From: JBBKXP01 sp038251315
Lineage (GTDB): Bacteria; Pseudomonadota; Alphaproteobacteria; Rhodobacterales; Rhodobacteraceae
Length of the DNA: 16,985 nt
Assembly: GCA_038251315.1 (NCBI GenBank)
Contig: JBBSBK010000083.1
Coordinates: 1 to 16,985, forward strand
Direction: 5' to 3'
Shown here: one piece after another, positions 6,605-14,099 of the stretch
Position numbering within the stretch: position 1 is the first letter of the stretch
Layout of the letters: each line of letters opens with the position of its first letter
The notes under the pieces: model-generated
The model's input: only the letters and a program-made list of their open reading frames with translations
Databases searched by the model: none
Told to the model about the DNA's origin: nothing
Translations under genes and position numbers: made by a program

Positions 6605-6634
6605 GTGTCGCGAGCGCAGACCAAGGACAAGCCG

Positions 6635-7888
6635 ATGACCTACCACCCGAAATCCCAATTCATGGCGGTGATGATGCAACGCGGCTTTCTGGCCGACTGC
6701 ACCGATTATCAGGGGCTGGACGCGGCGATGGCGCGGGGTGTGGTGCCGGCCTATATCGGTTTCGACGCGACCGCGCGTTCGCTGCATGTCGGCAGCCTGA
6801 TCCAGATCATGATGCTGCGTTGGCTGCAAAAGTGTGGCGGCAAACCGATCACCCTGATGGGTGGTGGGACGACCAAGGTCGGCGACCCGTCGTTTCGGGC
6901 TGATGAACGTCCGCTGCTGTCGCCCGCCCAGATCGACCTGAATATCGCCGGGATCCGCAAGGTTTTCGCCGCCTATATCGACTATTCCGACAGCCCGACC
7001 GGGGCGCTGATGCTGAACAATGCCGAGTGGCTGGACGGGCTGAACTACCTTGATTTCCTCCGCGATATCGGGCGGCATTTTTCGATCAACCGGATGCTTT
7101 CATTTGAATCGGTGAAATCGCGGCTGGACCGCGAACAGTCGCTCTCGTTCCTCGAATTCAACTACATGATTCTGCAAGCCTATGATTTCCTTGAACTGAA
7201 TCGCCGCTATGGCTGTCTGCTGCAGATGGGCGGCAGCGATCAGTGGGGCAATATCGTCAACGGGATCGATCTGACCCGGCGGGTGCTGGATCATGAGATT
7301 TATGGGCTGACATCACAACTTTTGACCACCAGCGACGGCAAGAAGATGGGCAAGTCGCAGGCGGGGGCGATCTGGCTGGATGCCGACCTGCTGAGCCCCT
7401 ACGCGTTCTGGCAATTCTGGCGCAACACGACCGACGCCGATACCGGGCGGTTCCTCAAGCTTTATACCGAACTTCCGCTGGACGAATGCGACCGTCTCGG
7501 CGCACTCCGCGGGTCCGACATCAACGCCGCCAAGATCGTGCTTGCGAACGAAGTGACGGCGTTGCTGCACGGCAAGAGCGCCGCCGAAGCCGCTGAAACG
7601 ACATCGAAAGAGGTGTTTGAGATGGGCGGCGTCGGGGATGATCTGCCGACCGTCAGCCTGACGCCCGGCGACCTTGCAGGGGGGATTTCCATCGTCCAGC
7701 TGATCGTCCGCGCCGGTCTGGCCGCCAGCGGCAAAGAGGCCAAGCGCCTGATTGCCGACAATGGTGCCCGGCTTGATGACACACCACTGACCGACGCCGG
7801 CCTGATGATCGATGCCGCGGCACTTTCGCGCCCGATCAAGCTGTCGGCGGGAAAAAAGCGGCATGCCCTGGTGCGGCTGGATGGCTGA
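6635..7888 (+). CDS. tyrS: tyrosyl-tRNA synthetase
   Basis: The 417-residue product charges tRNA-Tyr with tyrosine. It is a class I synthetase with the HIGH-type signature as HVGS (51-54), AYIGFDATA (39-47), GGSDQWGN (199-206) and the KMSKS-type loop as KMGKS (237-241). The C-terminal S4 RNA-binding domain spans about residues 350-415 (VQLIVRAGLAASGKEAKRLI). The length matches bacterial TyrS. I chose the ATG at 6635 because AAGGA lies 7 nt upstream and homology starts there, although the frame is open back into the anmK region. It heads a compact run of plus-strand genes; the antiporter gene follows after 15 bp. Confidence 0.97.
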   Translation: MTYHPKSQFMAVMMQRGFLADCTDYQGLDAAMARGVVPAYIGFDATARSLHVGSLIQIMMLRWLQKCGGKPITLMGGGTTKVGDPSFRADERPLLSPAQIDLNIAGIRKVFAAYIDYSDSPTGALMLNNAEWLDGLNYLDFLRDIGRHFSINRMLSFESVKSRLDREQSLSFLEFNYMILQAYDFLELNRRYGCLLQMGGSDQWGNIVNGIDLTRRVLDHEIYGLTSQLLTTSDGKKMGKSQAGAIWLDADLLSPYAFWQFWRNTTDADTGRFLKLYTELPLDECDRLGALRGSDINAAKIVLANEVTALLHGKSAAEAAETTSKEVFEMGGVGDDLPTVSLTPGDLAGGISIVQLIVRAGLAASGKEAKRLIADNGARLDDTPLTDAGLMIDAAALSRPIKLSAGKKRHALVRLDG

Positions 7889-7903
7889 CGTGGCGTTGCC
7901 TGC

Positions 7904-9154
7904 ATGACACTGCTGCAAATCACCGCGCTGCTGATCGTTCTGGCCGGTGCCTTCGGCGCGATCAACTACCTGTTCCTGCGCCTGCCGGCGAGCATCGGCA
8001 TCCTTGTCGTGTCGCTGGCCGCGTCTGTCACCATCATGGGCATCGATCTGGCTGTCCCATCGCTAGGGATGGCAGATGCAGTGCGGGGCGCGGTGCTGGA
8101 CATTGATTTTACCGATGCCCTGCTGGAAGGCATGCTGGGTCTACTGCTGTTCGCAGGCGCGCTGCACGTCAATCTGGCCGATCTGCGCCGCGAATGGGTT
8201 GCCGTGCTGCTGATGGCGACGATTGGTGTCGCGCTGTCTACCGTCATCGTCGGATTCGGGTTCAGCTGGCTGACGGGGATGCCGCTGATCGTGGCGCTGG
8301 TGTTTGGCGCGCTGATCTCGCCCACCGATCCGGTTGCGGTTCTGGGTGTGCTGCGCAGCGTCGATCTGCCGAAATCGCTGGAAACCAAGATCGCGGGCGA
8401 AAGCCTGTTCAACGACGGCGTCGGTTATGTCGTCTATCTGGTGTTGGTCGGCATCGCGTTTTCGAACGGCGACGAACACGCGAGCGGCTGGCAGAGCGCG
8501 GCGCAACTGTTTGTGCGCGAGGCGCTGGGTGGCGCTGTCCTGGGTGTCGTTCTGGGCTGGCTGGTGTTCCGGGTGCTGCGCCGGATCGACGAATACGGGC
8601 TCGAAGTGTTGATCACCCTTGGCCTAGCCTTTGGCGGCTACGAACTGGCTGTCGCCCTGCATGTATCTGCCCCGATCATGGCGGTCTGTGCCGGGTTGCT
8701 GATCGGCGATGTCGGCACCAGAGACGCGATGTCCGACCGGACGCGGCAATACGTCCTCGGATTCTGGAACCTGATTGACGAAATCCTGAACGCTGTCCTG
8801 TTCCTGCTGATCGGGTTCGAGGTCTTCGCGGTGGCGTTTGACCAGCAATACATCCTGGCCGCAGTGGCGGCGGTCGCCTTGGCACTGTTTGCCCGGCTGG
8901 TGGCCGTCGCGGTACCGATCCTGCTGCTGAAACCATTCCGCGGATTCGCCACCGGGACGATTTCGATCATGACCTGGGGCGGGCTCAAGGGCGGAATCTC
9001 GGTCGCGCTGGCGCTCGGGTTGCCAGATAACGAATGGAAGCCGGTGATGCTGAGCGCCACCTACACCGTCGTCGTCTTTTCAATCATCGCGCAGGGGCTG
9101 ACGGTCGGCCGTCTGGCTGCCCGGTTCAGTCACGAACCCGGGTTGCCGAAATGA
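7904..9154 (+). CDS. CPA1-family Na+/H+ antiporter (NhaP-type)
   Basis: The 416-residue polytopic inner-membrane protein resembles monovalent cation:proton antiporters of the CPA1 family. Visible motifs are SPTDPVAVLG (139-148) and AGESLFNDGVG (164-174), in which the Asn170-Asp171 pair is the ion-binding centre of CPA1 proteins. About twelve hydrophobic segments are evident, with a GGLKGGISVALALGL motif near the C-terminus. There is no large cytoplasmic C-terminal domain, so it is a minimal form. It would exchange internal Na+ or K+ for H+. It begins 15 bp after tyrS, without a strong ribosome site, and its stop overlaps the next start as ATGA. Confidence 0.92.
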   Translation: MTLLQITALLIVLAGAFGAINYLFLRLPASIGILVVSLAASVTIMGIDLAVPSLGMADAVRGAVLDIDFTDALLEGMLGLLLFAGALHVNLADLRREWVAVLLMATIGVALSTVIVGFGFSWLTGMPLIVALVFGALISPTDPVAVLGVLRSVDLPKSLETKIAGESLFNDGVGYVVYLVLVGIAFSNGDEHASGWQSAAQLFVREALGGAVLGVVLGWLVFRVLRRIDEYGLEVLITLGLAFGGYELAVALHVSAPIMAVCAGLLIGDVGTRDAMSDRTRQYVLGFWNLIDEILNAVLFLLIGFEVFAVAFDQQYILAAVAAVALALFARLVAVAVPILLLKPFRGFATGTISIMTWGGLKGGISVALALGLPDNEWKPVMLSATYTVVVFSIIAQGLTVGRLAARFSHEPGLPK

Positions 9155-9993
9155 CCGCATATCGCGTCTATGACGTGTTCACCGACCGCCGCTATGGCGG
9201 CAATCAGCTTGCCGTTTTCCCCGATGCAGCAGGGCTGCCCGATGCCGAATTGCAATCCATTGCCGCCGAGTTCAACTTTTCCGAGGTCACGTTCGTTTAT
9301 CCGCCGACCGACCCGGCTTATGCCGCCCGCTTGCGCATCTTTACCCCGACGTCCGAGGTCAATTTCGCCGGCCATCCGACCATTGGCACCGCGATCTGCC
9401 TGCACGATCTGGGGTTTCCCGCCGAGATGATCCTTGAACTGGGGGTCGGGCCGATTCCCTGCAGGGTCGATGCGCTGGGCGCGGAATTCACCATCCGCCA
9501 ACCGCTCGAAACCCTCGCATACCCCGAAACCTCGCTTGTCGCAGCCTGTCTGGGCCTGCACCCCGAGGCGATTTGCATCGACACCCACCCACCGGTACAG
9601 GCAACGCTTGGCCTGCCATTTGTCATCGTGGAACTGACCGCGCGCGACCGGCTGTCGGCCTGTCAGCCTGATCTGGCGTCCTTGCGCAAGGCGGCGGTGC
9701 TGCATCCGGCCGGCCTTGATTTCGCGATCTTCGCCTATGTGCGCGATGGCTCGCAGGTTGACGCACGAATGTTTGCGCCGCTGGACAACATCGCCGAAGA
9801 CCCCGCCACCGGCAGCGCCAGCGCGACCCTTGCGGCGCTGCTGCTGCAGGTGACGGGGCAACCGCAGAGCCTGACGATTTGCCAAGGCGACGACATGGGC
9901 CGCCCGTCGCGGATCGGGGCGCGGGCCGCTGCGGACGCGGTGACGATCAGCGGCAGCGCGGTACTGGTGATGGAGGGCAATCTTGTCCGCTAG
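9151..9993 (+). CDS. PhzF-family isomerase/epimerase-like protein
   Basis: The 280-residue product has the two-domain diaminopimelate-epimerase-like fold of PhzF proteins. Glu45 in FNFSEVTFV is the conserved catalytic glutamate of the family, and NFAGHPTIGTA (71-81) and EDPATGSAS are the other hallmarks. PhzF itself isomerises a phenazine precursor, but no other phz gene is here and most family members have unknown substrates, so phenazine synthesis should not be assumed. The ATG at 9151 overlaps the antiporter stop by 4 bp (ATGA), indicating translational coupling. Its own stop lies inside the start region of the zntB-like gene. Confidence 0.9.
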   Translation: MTAYRVYDVFTDRRYGGNQLAVFPDAAGLPDAELQSIAAEFNFSEVTFVYPPTDPAYAARLRIFTPTSEVNFAGHPTIGTAICLHDLGFPAEMILELGVGPIPCRVDALGAEFTIRQPLETLAYPETSLVAACLGLHPEAICIDTHPPVQATLGLPFVIVELTARDRLSACQPDLASLRKAAVLHPAGLDFAIFAYVRDGSQVDARMFAPLDNIAEDPATGSASATLAALLLQVTGQPQSLTICQGDDMGRPSRIGARAAADAVTISGSAVLVMEGNLVR

Positions 9994-10945
9994 GCTGCAA
10001 CTTATCTGCGGCTTCGATGTGCTGGCAGATGGTAGTGCGACGAAAATCAAACACCCCGACGACCATGAAACCAAGGGCGCGGCCTATCGCTGGCTGCATT
10101 TCGACCTGCGCGACAAGGGCGTCACCGAATGGCTTGACGCCCACCTGCCGCCGCTGCCCGCCGCGACGCTGAAAACCATTGAAACCCGGCCCCGCGTCGT
10201 GCCGATGGGTGACGGTCTGCTGGCGACACTACGCGGGATCAACCTGAACGAGGGGGCCAATGCCGCCGACATGGTGGCGGTGCGGGTCTGGATGACGCGG
10301 GCGCTGGTGGTAACGGTGCGGCGGCGGCGGATTTTCGCGGTCGACGACCTGCGCACCAATGCCGATGCCGGACAGGCCCCCGCCAGCCCGGCACAGTTTC
10401 TGGCCGATCTGTGCGACGGATTGGTCGGGCGGATCGAAACCGTATCGCTGGCCTTGGAAACGCAAACCGACAAGATGGAGGCGGCGATCTACGACCATGG
10501 CGGCGAAACCCTAGCCGATCTGTCCGAACGCCGCCGCAATGTCATCAAGCTGCGCCGCCATGTCGGCCCGCAAACCGACGCACTGCATGCGCTGGCAACC
10601 TGCGACAGCCCGGTGATCCCGGTGACACTGCGACCGACACTGGCCGAAATCGCCAACCGGGCCACCCGCTCGGTCGAGGAACTGGCCGAGGTGCGCGAGC
10701 GCCTGACGGCCCTGTCGGACCATCTGGACCTGCTGCAGACCGCGCGGCTGGGGCGCAACGGTTATGTCCTGTCGGTGATTGCCGCGATTTTTTTGCCGCT
10801 CGGGTTTCTGACCGGCCTGTTCGGCGTCAACCTTGGCGGCATGCCCGGCACTGGTTCGCCGATGGCATTTGCCGCGCTCTGCCTTGGAGTGGTGGCGATT
10901 GGCGCGGCGCTTTACATCTATTTCCGCTGGCGGCGCTGGCTCTGA
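9983..10945 (+). CDS. zntB: CorA-superfamily divalent cation transporter, ZntB-like
   Basis: The 320-residue product has the CorA layout: a soluble N-terminal funnel (1-255) with a long helix rich in charged residues, then two membrane helices (about 262-280 and 295-313) and a short basic tail. The loop after the first helix reads GLFGVNLGGMPG (278-289); GVN rather than GMN and the following GGxPG are typical of ZntB, a zinc transporter, rather than CorA. Translation probably starts at TTG 9983, since GGAGGG lies 5 nt before it and no closer ATG exists. It overlaps the phzF-family gene by 11 bp. The Fur-family gene follows after 39 bp. Confidence 0.87.
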   Translation: MSARLQLICGFDVLADGSATKIKHPDDHETKGAAYRWLHFDLRDKGVTEWLDAHLPPLPAATLKTIETRPRVVPMGDGLLATLRGINLNEGANAADMVAVRVWMTRALVVTVRRRRIFAVDDLRTNADAGQAPASPAQFLADLCDGLVGRIETVSLALETQTDKMEAAIYDHGGETLADLSERRRNVIKLRRHVGPQTDALHALATCDSPVIPVTLRPTLAEIANRATRSVEELAEVRERLTALSDHLDLLQTARLGRNGYVLSVIAAIFLPLGFLTGLFGVNLGGMPGTGSPMAFAALCLGVVAIGAALYIYFRWRRWL

Positions 10946-10984
10946 CGGGCTAAGGGGCGACCACAATGTCCGGGGGGCAAACCG

Positions 10985-11404
10985 ATGGCCAACACCATCC
11001 TTGCGCGGTGCGAAGCGAACGGGCTGCGCCTGACTGACCAGCGGCGCACCATCGCCGGGGTGCTTGAAGCCGCCGACGATCACCCCGATGTCGAGGAACT
11101 GTATCACCGCGCATCGCGCGTCGATCCGCGGATTTCACTGGCGACGGTCTATCGCACGGTCAAGCTGTTCGAGGAATCCGGGATTCTGGAAAAGCACGAA
11201 TTCGGTGACGGCCGCGCCCGTTACGAGACCACAGACCGCGATCACCACGACCATCTGATCGACATGCATTCGGGCGAAGTGATCGAGTTTGTCGACGCCG
11301 AAATCGAAGCCTTGCAGGAACGCATCGCGGCCAAACTCGGGTATCGCCTGATGGGTCACCGGCTCGAACTTTACGGCGTCCCACGCGACACCAAGGCGCG
11401 CTGA
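10985..11404 (+). CDS. fur: Fur/Mur-family metal-dependent transcriptional regulator
   Basis: The 139-residue product is a Fur-family repressor. The N-terminal winged helix includes GLRLTDQRRTIAGVL (13-27) and the recognition helix region ISLATVYRTVKLFEESG (50-66). The metal site uses His33, Glu81 and the HHDH cluster (87-90), with Glu101 and His125 further on. The CxxC structural zinc motif of many Fur proteins is missing (DMHSGEV at 93-99), as in alphaproteobacterial Fur/Mur, some of which respond to manganese rather than iron; it does not look like Irr or Zur. A G-rich stretch precedes the ATG. The DMT transporter gene starts one base after its stop, so the two are probably cotranscribed. 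Confidence 0.88.
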   Translation: MANTILARCEANGLRLTDQRRTIAGVLEAADDHPDVEELYHRASRVDPRISLATVYRTVKLFEESGILEKHEFGDGRARYETTDRDHHDHLIDMHSGEVIEFVDAEIEALQERIAAKLGYRLMGHRLELYGVPRDTKAR

Positions 11405-11405
11405 C

Positions 11406-12296
11406 ATGGACAACCTGCGCGGTGCCGGACTGATGATTCTGGCCATGCTGGGCTTTTCGTTTGAGGACATGTTCATCAAACTGGCCTCTGACGTCATGCC
11501 GGTCGGCCAGATTCTGATCATGATCGGTATTGGCGGCGCGCTTGCATTTGGCGGCTTTGCCTTGCTGCGGGGCCAGCCGCCAATTGCACCGGGCATGTTG
11601 CGGGGTCCGTCCGGCATCCGGGCGTTGTTGGAAGGCGCGGCTGGTCTGTTCTTTGTCACCGGCCTGTCGCTGGTCCCCATTTCCATCGCCTCGACCATCG
11701 TGCAGGCCTCGCCTTTGCTCGTGACTTGCGGTGCGGCCCTGTTTTTCGGCGAACCTGTCGGCTGGCGGAGGTGGACCGCGATCGCGATCGGCCTGATCGG
11801 TGTGCTGATCGTGCTGCGCCCGTTTGGCGAGGCGTTCGAGGCCTCTACTCTGGTCATCGTCGCCGGCGTGATCCTGCTGTCAGCCCGCGATCTGGCGACG
11901 CGGCGGATTCCCGCCGGTTTCACGACGCTGCAACTGTCGACCATGGGGTTCCTCGCAACGATTCCCGCCGGGATCATTTCCCTGCTGATCGCCGGGCCGG
12001 GCAGCATCCGGGCCGATGCGCAGGCCACGATGTATGTCGGTGGTGCCATCGCCGCCGGGATCCCCGCGCTTTATTGCATCATTGCTGCGATGCGGGTTGG
12101 CGAGATCGGCTTTGTCGCGCCGTTCCGCTATTCGCGAATCGTGTTCGGGCTGACGGTTGGCGTGGTGATCTTTCGCGAAACGCTGGATTTTTACACGATT
12201 GTCGGCGCCGCCGTCATCTGTGCTGCCGGGCTTTACACCTTCGTGCGCGAGGCCCGCCTGCGCCGCCCTTCCCCCACGGTCGCCGCCGCGCTATAA
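11406..12296 (+). CDS. DMT-superfamily (EamA) transporter
   Basis: The 296-residue inner-membrane protein consists of two EamA repeats, about ten hydrophobic segments in all. Examples are AGLMILAMLGFSFEDMFIKLA near the N-terminus, IASTIVQASPLLVTCGAALFF at the end of the first repeat and IVGAAVICAAGLYTF at the end of the second. The substrate cannot be read; relatives carry amino acids, metabolites or S-adenosylmethionine. Translation starts one base after the Fur-family stop, suggesting coupling, and eno starts 32 bp after its own stop. Location next to a metal regulator does not by itself make it a metal carrier. Confidence 0.87.
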   Translation: MDNLRGAGLMILAMLGFSFEDMFIKLASDVMPVGQILIMIGIGGALAFGGFALLRGQPPIAPGMLRGPSGIRALLEGAAGLFFVTGLSLVPISIASTIVQASPLLVTCGAALFFGEPVGWRRWTAIAIGLIGVLIVLRPFGEAFEASTLVIVAGVILLSARDLATRRIPAGFTTLQLSTMGFLATIPAGIISLLIAGPGSIRADAQATMYVGGAIAAGIPALYCIIAAMRVGEIGFVAPFRYSRIVFGLTVGVVIFRETLDFYTIVGAAVICAAGLYTFVREARLRRPSPTVAAAL

Positions 12297-12297
12297 C
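12269..12297 (+). promoter_or_regulatory. candidate internal promoter for eno
   Basis: TATAAC (12292-12297) matches the -10 consensus at five of six positions and overlaps the stop codon of the DMT gene. The hexamer 17 bp upstream, TTCCCC (12269-12274), is a weak -35. A separate promoter would make sense for a highly expressed glycolytic gene. Confidence 0.3.
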
Positions 12298-12328
12298 CGC
12301 TGCTACCGCTAACATATCGAGGACCATC

Positions 12329-13603
12329 ATGAGCGCCATCATCGACATCCACGCCCGCGAAATCCTTGACAGCCGGGGCAACCCCACGGTCGAGGTTGAC
12401 GTGATCCTCGACGACGGCACGATGGGACGCGCCGCCGTGCCCTCGGGCGCCTCGACCGGCGCCTACGAAGCAGTGGAAAAGCGGGACGGTGACAAGAAGC
12501 GCTATATGGGCAAAGGCGTGCTCGAGGCCGTCGCGGCGGTCAACGGCGAAATTGCCGAGGCGATCCTGGGCTATGACGCCACCGAACAGATCGACATCGA
12601 CATGGCGATGATCGAACTCGACGGCACCCCGAACAAGGCGCGTCTGGGGGCGAATGCGATTCTGGGCGTGTCGCTGGCCGTCGCCAAGGCAGCGGCGGAC
12701 TTCGCGGCGTTGCCATTGTATCGCTACATCGGCGGCACCTCGGCCCGCGTTCTGCCGGTGCCGATGATGAACATCATCAACGGCGGCGAACATGCTGATA
12801 ACCCGATTGACATTCAGGAATTCATGATCATGCCGGTGGCCGCCACATCGATCCGCGAGGCGGTGCGGATGGGGTCGGAGGTATTCCACACGTTGAAAAA
12901 GGAACTGCACGATGCCGGCCTGGCGACCGGCATCGGCGACGAGGGCGGCTTTGCCCCCAACATCAGCTCTTCCCGCGAGGCGCTTGATTTCATTCTCCGA
13001 TCCATTGAAAAGGCGGGCTACAAACCGGGCGAGGATATCTACCTCGCGCTCGACTGTGCCGCGACCGAGTATTACCGCGCCGGCAAGTACGAGATGAAAG
13101 GCGAAGGCAAATCGCTGACCTCGGACGAAAACGCTTCCTACCTGCTGGCACTGGCCGCCGATTACCCGATCATCAGCATTGAAGACGGCATGTCGGAAGA
13201 TGACTGGGACGGCTGGAAAACCCTGACCGAAGTCTTGGGCAAAAAGGTGCAACTCGTCGGCGACGACCTGTTCGTGACCAACCCCGAACGACTGGCCGAA
13301 GGGATCAGGACCGGCACCGCCAATTCGCTGCTGGTCAAGGTCAACCAGATCGGCACCCTGACCGAAACGTTGAAAGCCGTCGAAATGGCGCACCGCGCCC
13401 GCTATACCTGCGTCATGTCGCACCGGTCCGGCGAAACCGAGGATACCACCATCGCCGATCTTGCCGTGGCCACGAACTGCGGCCAGATCAAGACCGGATC
13501 GCTGTCGCGCTCGGACCGGCTGGCAAAGTATAACCAGTTGATCCGGATCGAGGAAATGCTGGGTGAAACGGCGGAATATGCGGGGCGGTCGATCCTGCGG
13601 TGA
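12329..13603 (+). CDS. eno: enolase (phosphopyruvate hydratase)
   Basis: The 424-residue product interconverts 2-phosphoglycerate and phosphoenolpyruvate in glycolysis and gluconeogenesis; in many bacteria it is also part of the RNA degradosome. Typical segments are SRGNPTVEVDV (15-25), PSGASTGAYEA (38-48), GDEGGFAPN (203-211, catalytic Glu205), Mg ligands Asp242, Glu285 and Asp312, LLVKVNQIG (334-342, catalytic Lys337) and SHRSGETEDT (364-373). The length is standard. The ATG at 12329 has CGAGGA 5 nt upstream. The frame is open back into the DMT gene, but that part is not enolase. Its TGA overlaps the GTG start of the DUF985 gene. Confidence 0.98.
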   Translation: MSAIIDIHAREILDSRGNPTVEVDVILDDGTMGRAAVPSGASTGAYEAVEKRDGDKKRYMGKGVLEAVAAVNGEIAEAILGYDATEQIDIDMAMIELDGTPNKARLGANAILGVSLAVAKAAADFAALPLYRYIGGTSARVLPVPMMNIINGGEHADNPIDIQEFMIMPVAATSIREAVRMGSEVFHTLKKELHDAGLATGIGDEGGFAPNISSSREALDFILRSIEKAGYKPGEDIYLALDCAATEYYRAGKYEMKGEGKSLTSDENASYLLALAADYPIISIEDGMSEDDWDGWKTLTEVLGKKVQLVGDDLFVTNPERLAEGIRTGTANSLLVKVNQIGTLTETLKAVEMAHRARYTCVMSHRSGETEDTTIADLAVATNCGQIKTGSLSRSDRLAKYNQLIRIEEMLGETAEYAGRSILR

Positions 13604-14034
13604 CCGCCGACCAGATCATCGCCGACCAGATCATCGCCGAACTGAACCTCGCGCCGCATCCCGAAGGCGGATGGTATCGCCAGACATCGGAGGCCGACGG
13701 GCCGGGGCGGCCAACCGGCACCAGCATCTATTTTCTGCTGAAAGCGGGCGAATGCAGCCACTGGCACCGCGTCGACGCGGTCGAGATATGGCACTTTTAT
13801 GCCGGTTCGCCGCTACAACTGCGGATTGCCGCCGATGCACAGGGGCCAGTCAAGCGGCACCTTCCCGGTCCTAAGATCGGCGACAACAAAGGGCCACAAG
13901 GTATTGTTCCCAAAGACCATTGGCAGTCTGCCCGCAGCTTGGGCGACTGGACGCTGGTCGGCTGTACGGTATCGCCGGGGTTCGATTTCGCTGGCTTCAC
14001 GCTGGCAGTGCCGGGATTTGATATTCCCGCCTAA
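13600..14034 (+). CDS. DUF985 / Cupin_5 family protein
   Basis: The 144-residue cytoplasmic protein is a small single-domain cupin. The family opening PHPEGGWYRQT (19-29), SIYFLLKAGECSHWHRVD (42-59, His54 and His56 as likely metal ligands), EIWHFYAG (62-69) and GCTVSPGFDFAGF are present. Function in the family is largely unknown; sugar-epimerase-like relatives exist. The start is GTG 13600, overlapping the eno stop as GTGA, the only plausible start near the conserved N-terminus. Codons 3-12 contain a perfect 15-bp tandem duplication (ADQII twice), which the family does not normally show. Confidence 0.88.
   Translation: MTADQIIADQIIAELNLAPHPEGGWYRQTSEADGPGRPTGTSIYFLLKAGECSHWHRVDAVEIWHFYAGSPLQLRIAADAQGPVKRHLPGPKIGDNKGPQGIVPKDHWQSARSLGDWTLVGCTVSPGFDFAGFTLAVPGFDIPA
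13606..13635 (+). repeat. perfect 15-bp tandem duplication in the DUF985 gene
   Basis: GCCGACCAGATCATC occurs twice head-to-tail (13606-13620 and 13621-13635), followed by a further partial unit GCCGA. It keeps the frame and doubles ADQII just after the start codon. It looks like a slipped-strand duplication. Confidence 0.9.
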
Positions 14035-14038
14035 CCAC

Positions 14039-14067
14039 TTTGCCCCTGCCTCAAGACCCGCTATGCT
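14039..14067 (+). promoter_or_regulatory. candidate mltB promoter
   Basis: TATGCT (14062-14067), within GCTATGCTAGG, and TTTGCC (14039-14044) are 17 bp apart in the 65-bp gap before the transglycosylase gene. The -35 match is weak. Confidence 0.35.
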
Positions 14068-14099
14068 AGGTCAACAACAATAACCGGGCGGGCCACATC

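Noticed and set aside
6347..6634. 96-codon extension of tyrS
   Set aside because: It is antisense to the start of anmK; TyrS homology and the AAGGA site fit the ATG at 6635.
9151..9993. Phenazine biosynthesis locus
   Set aside because: Only a PhzF-family gene is present. The family is broad and no other phz gene is nearby.
11726..12328. Apparent 201-codon N-terminal extension of enolase
   Set aside because: It is the wrong frame of the DMT transporter gene; enolase homology and a good ribosome site start at 12329.
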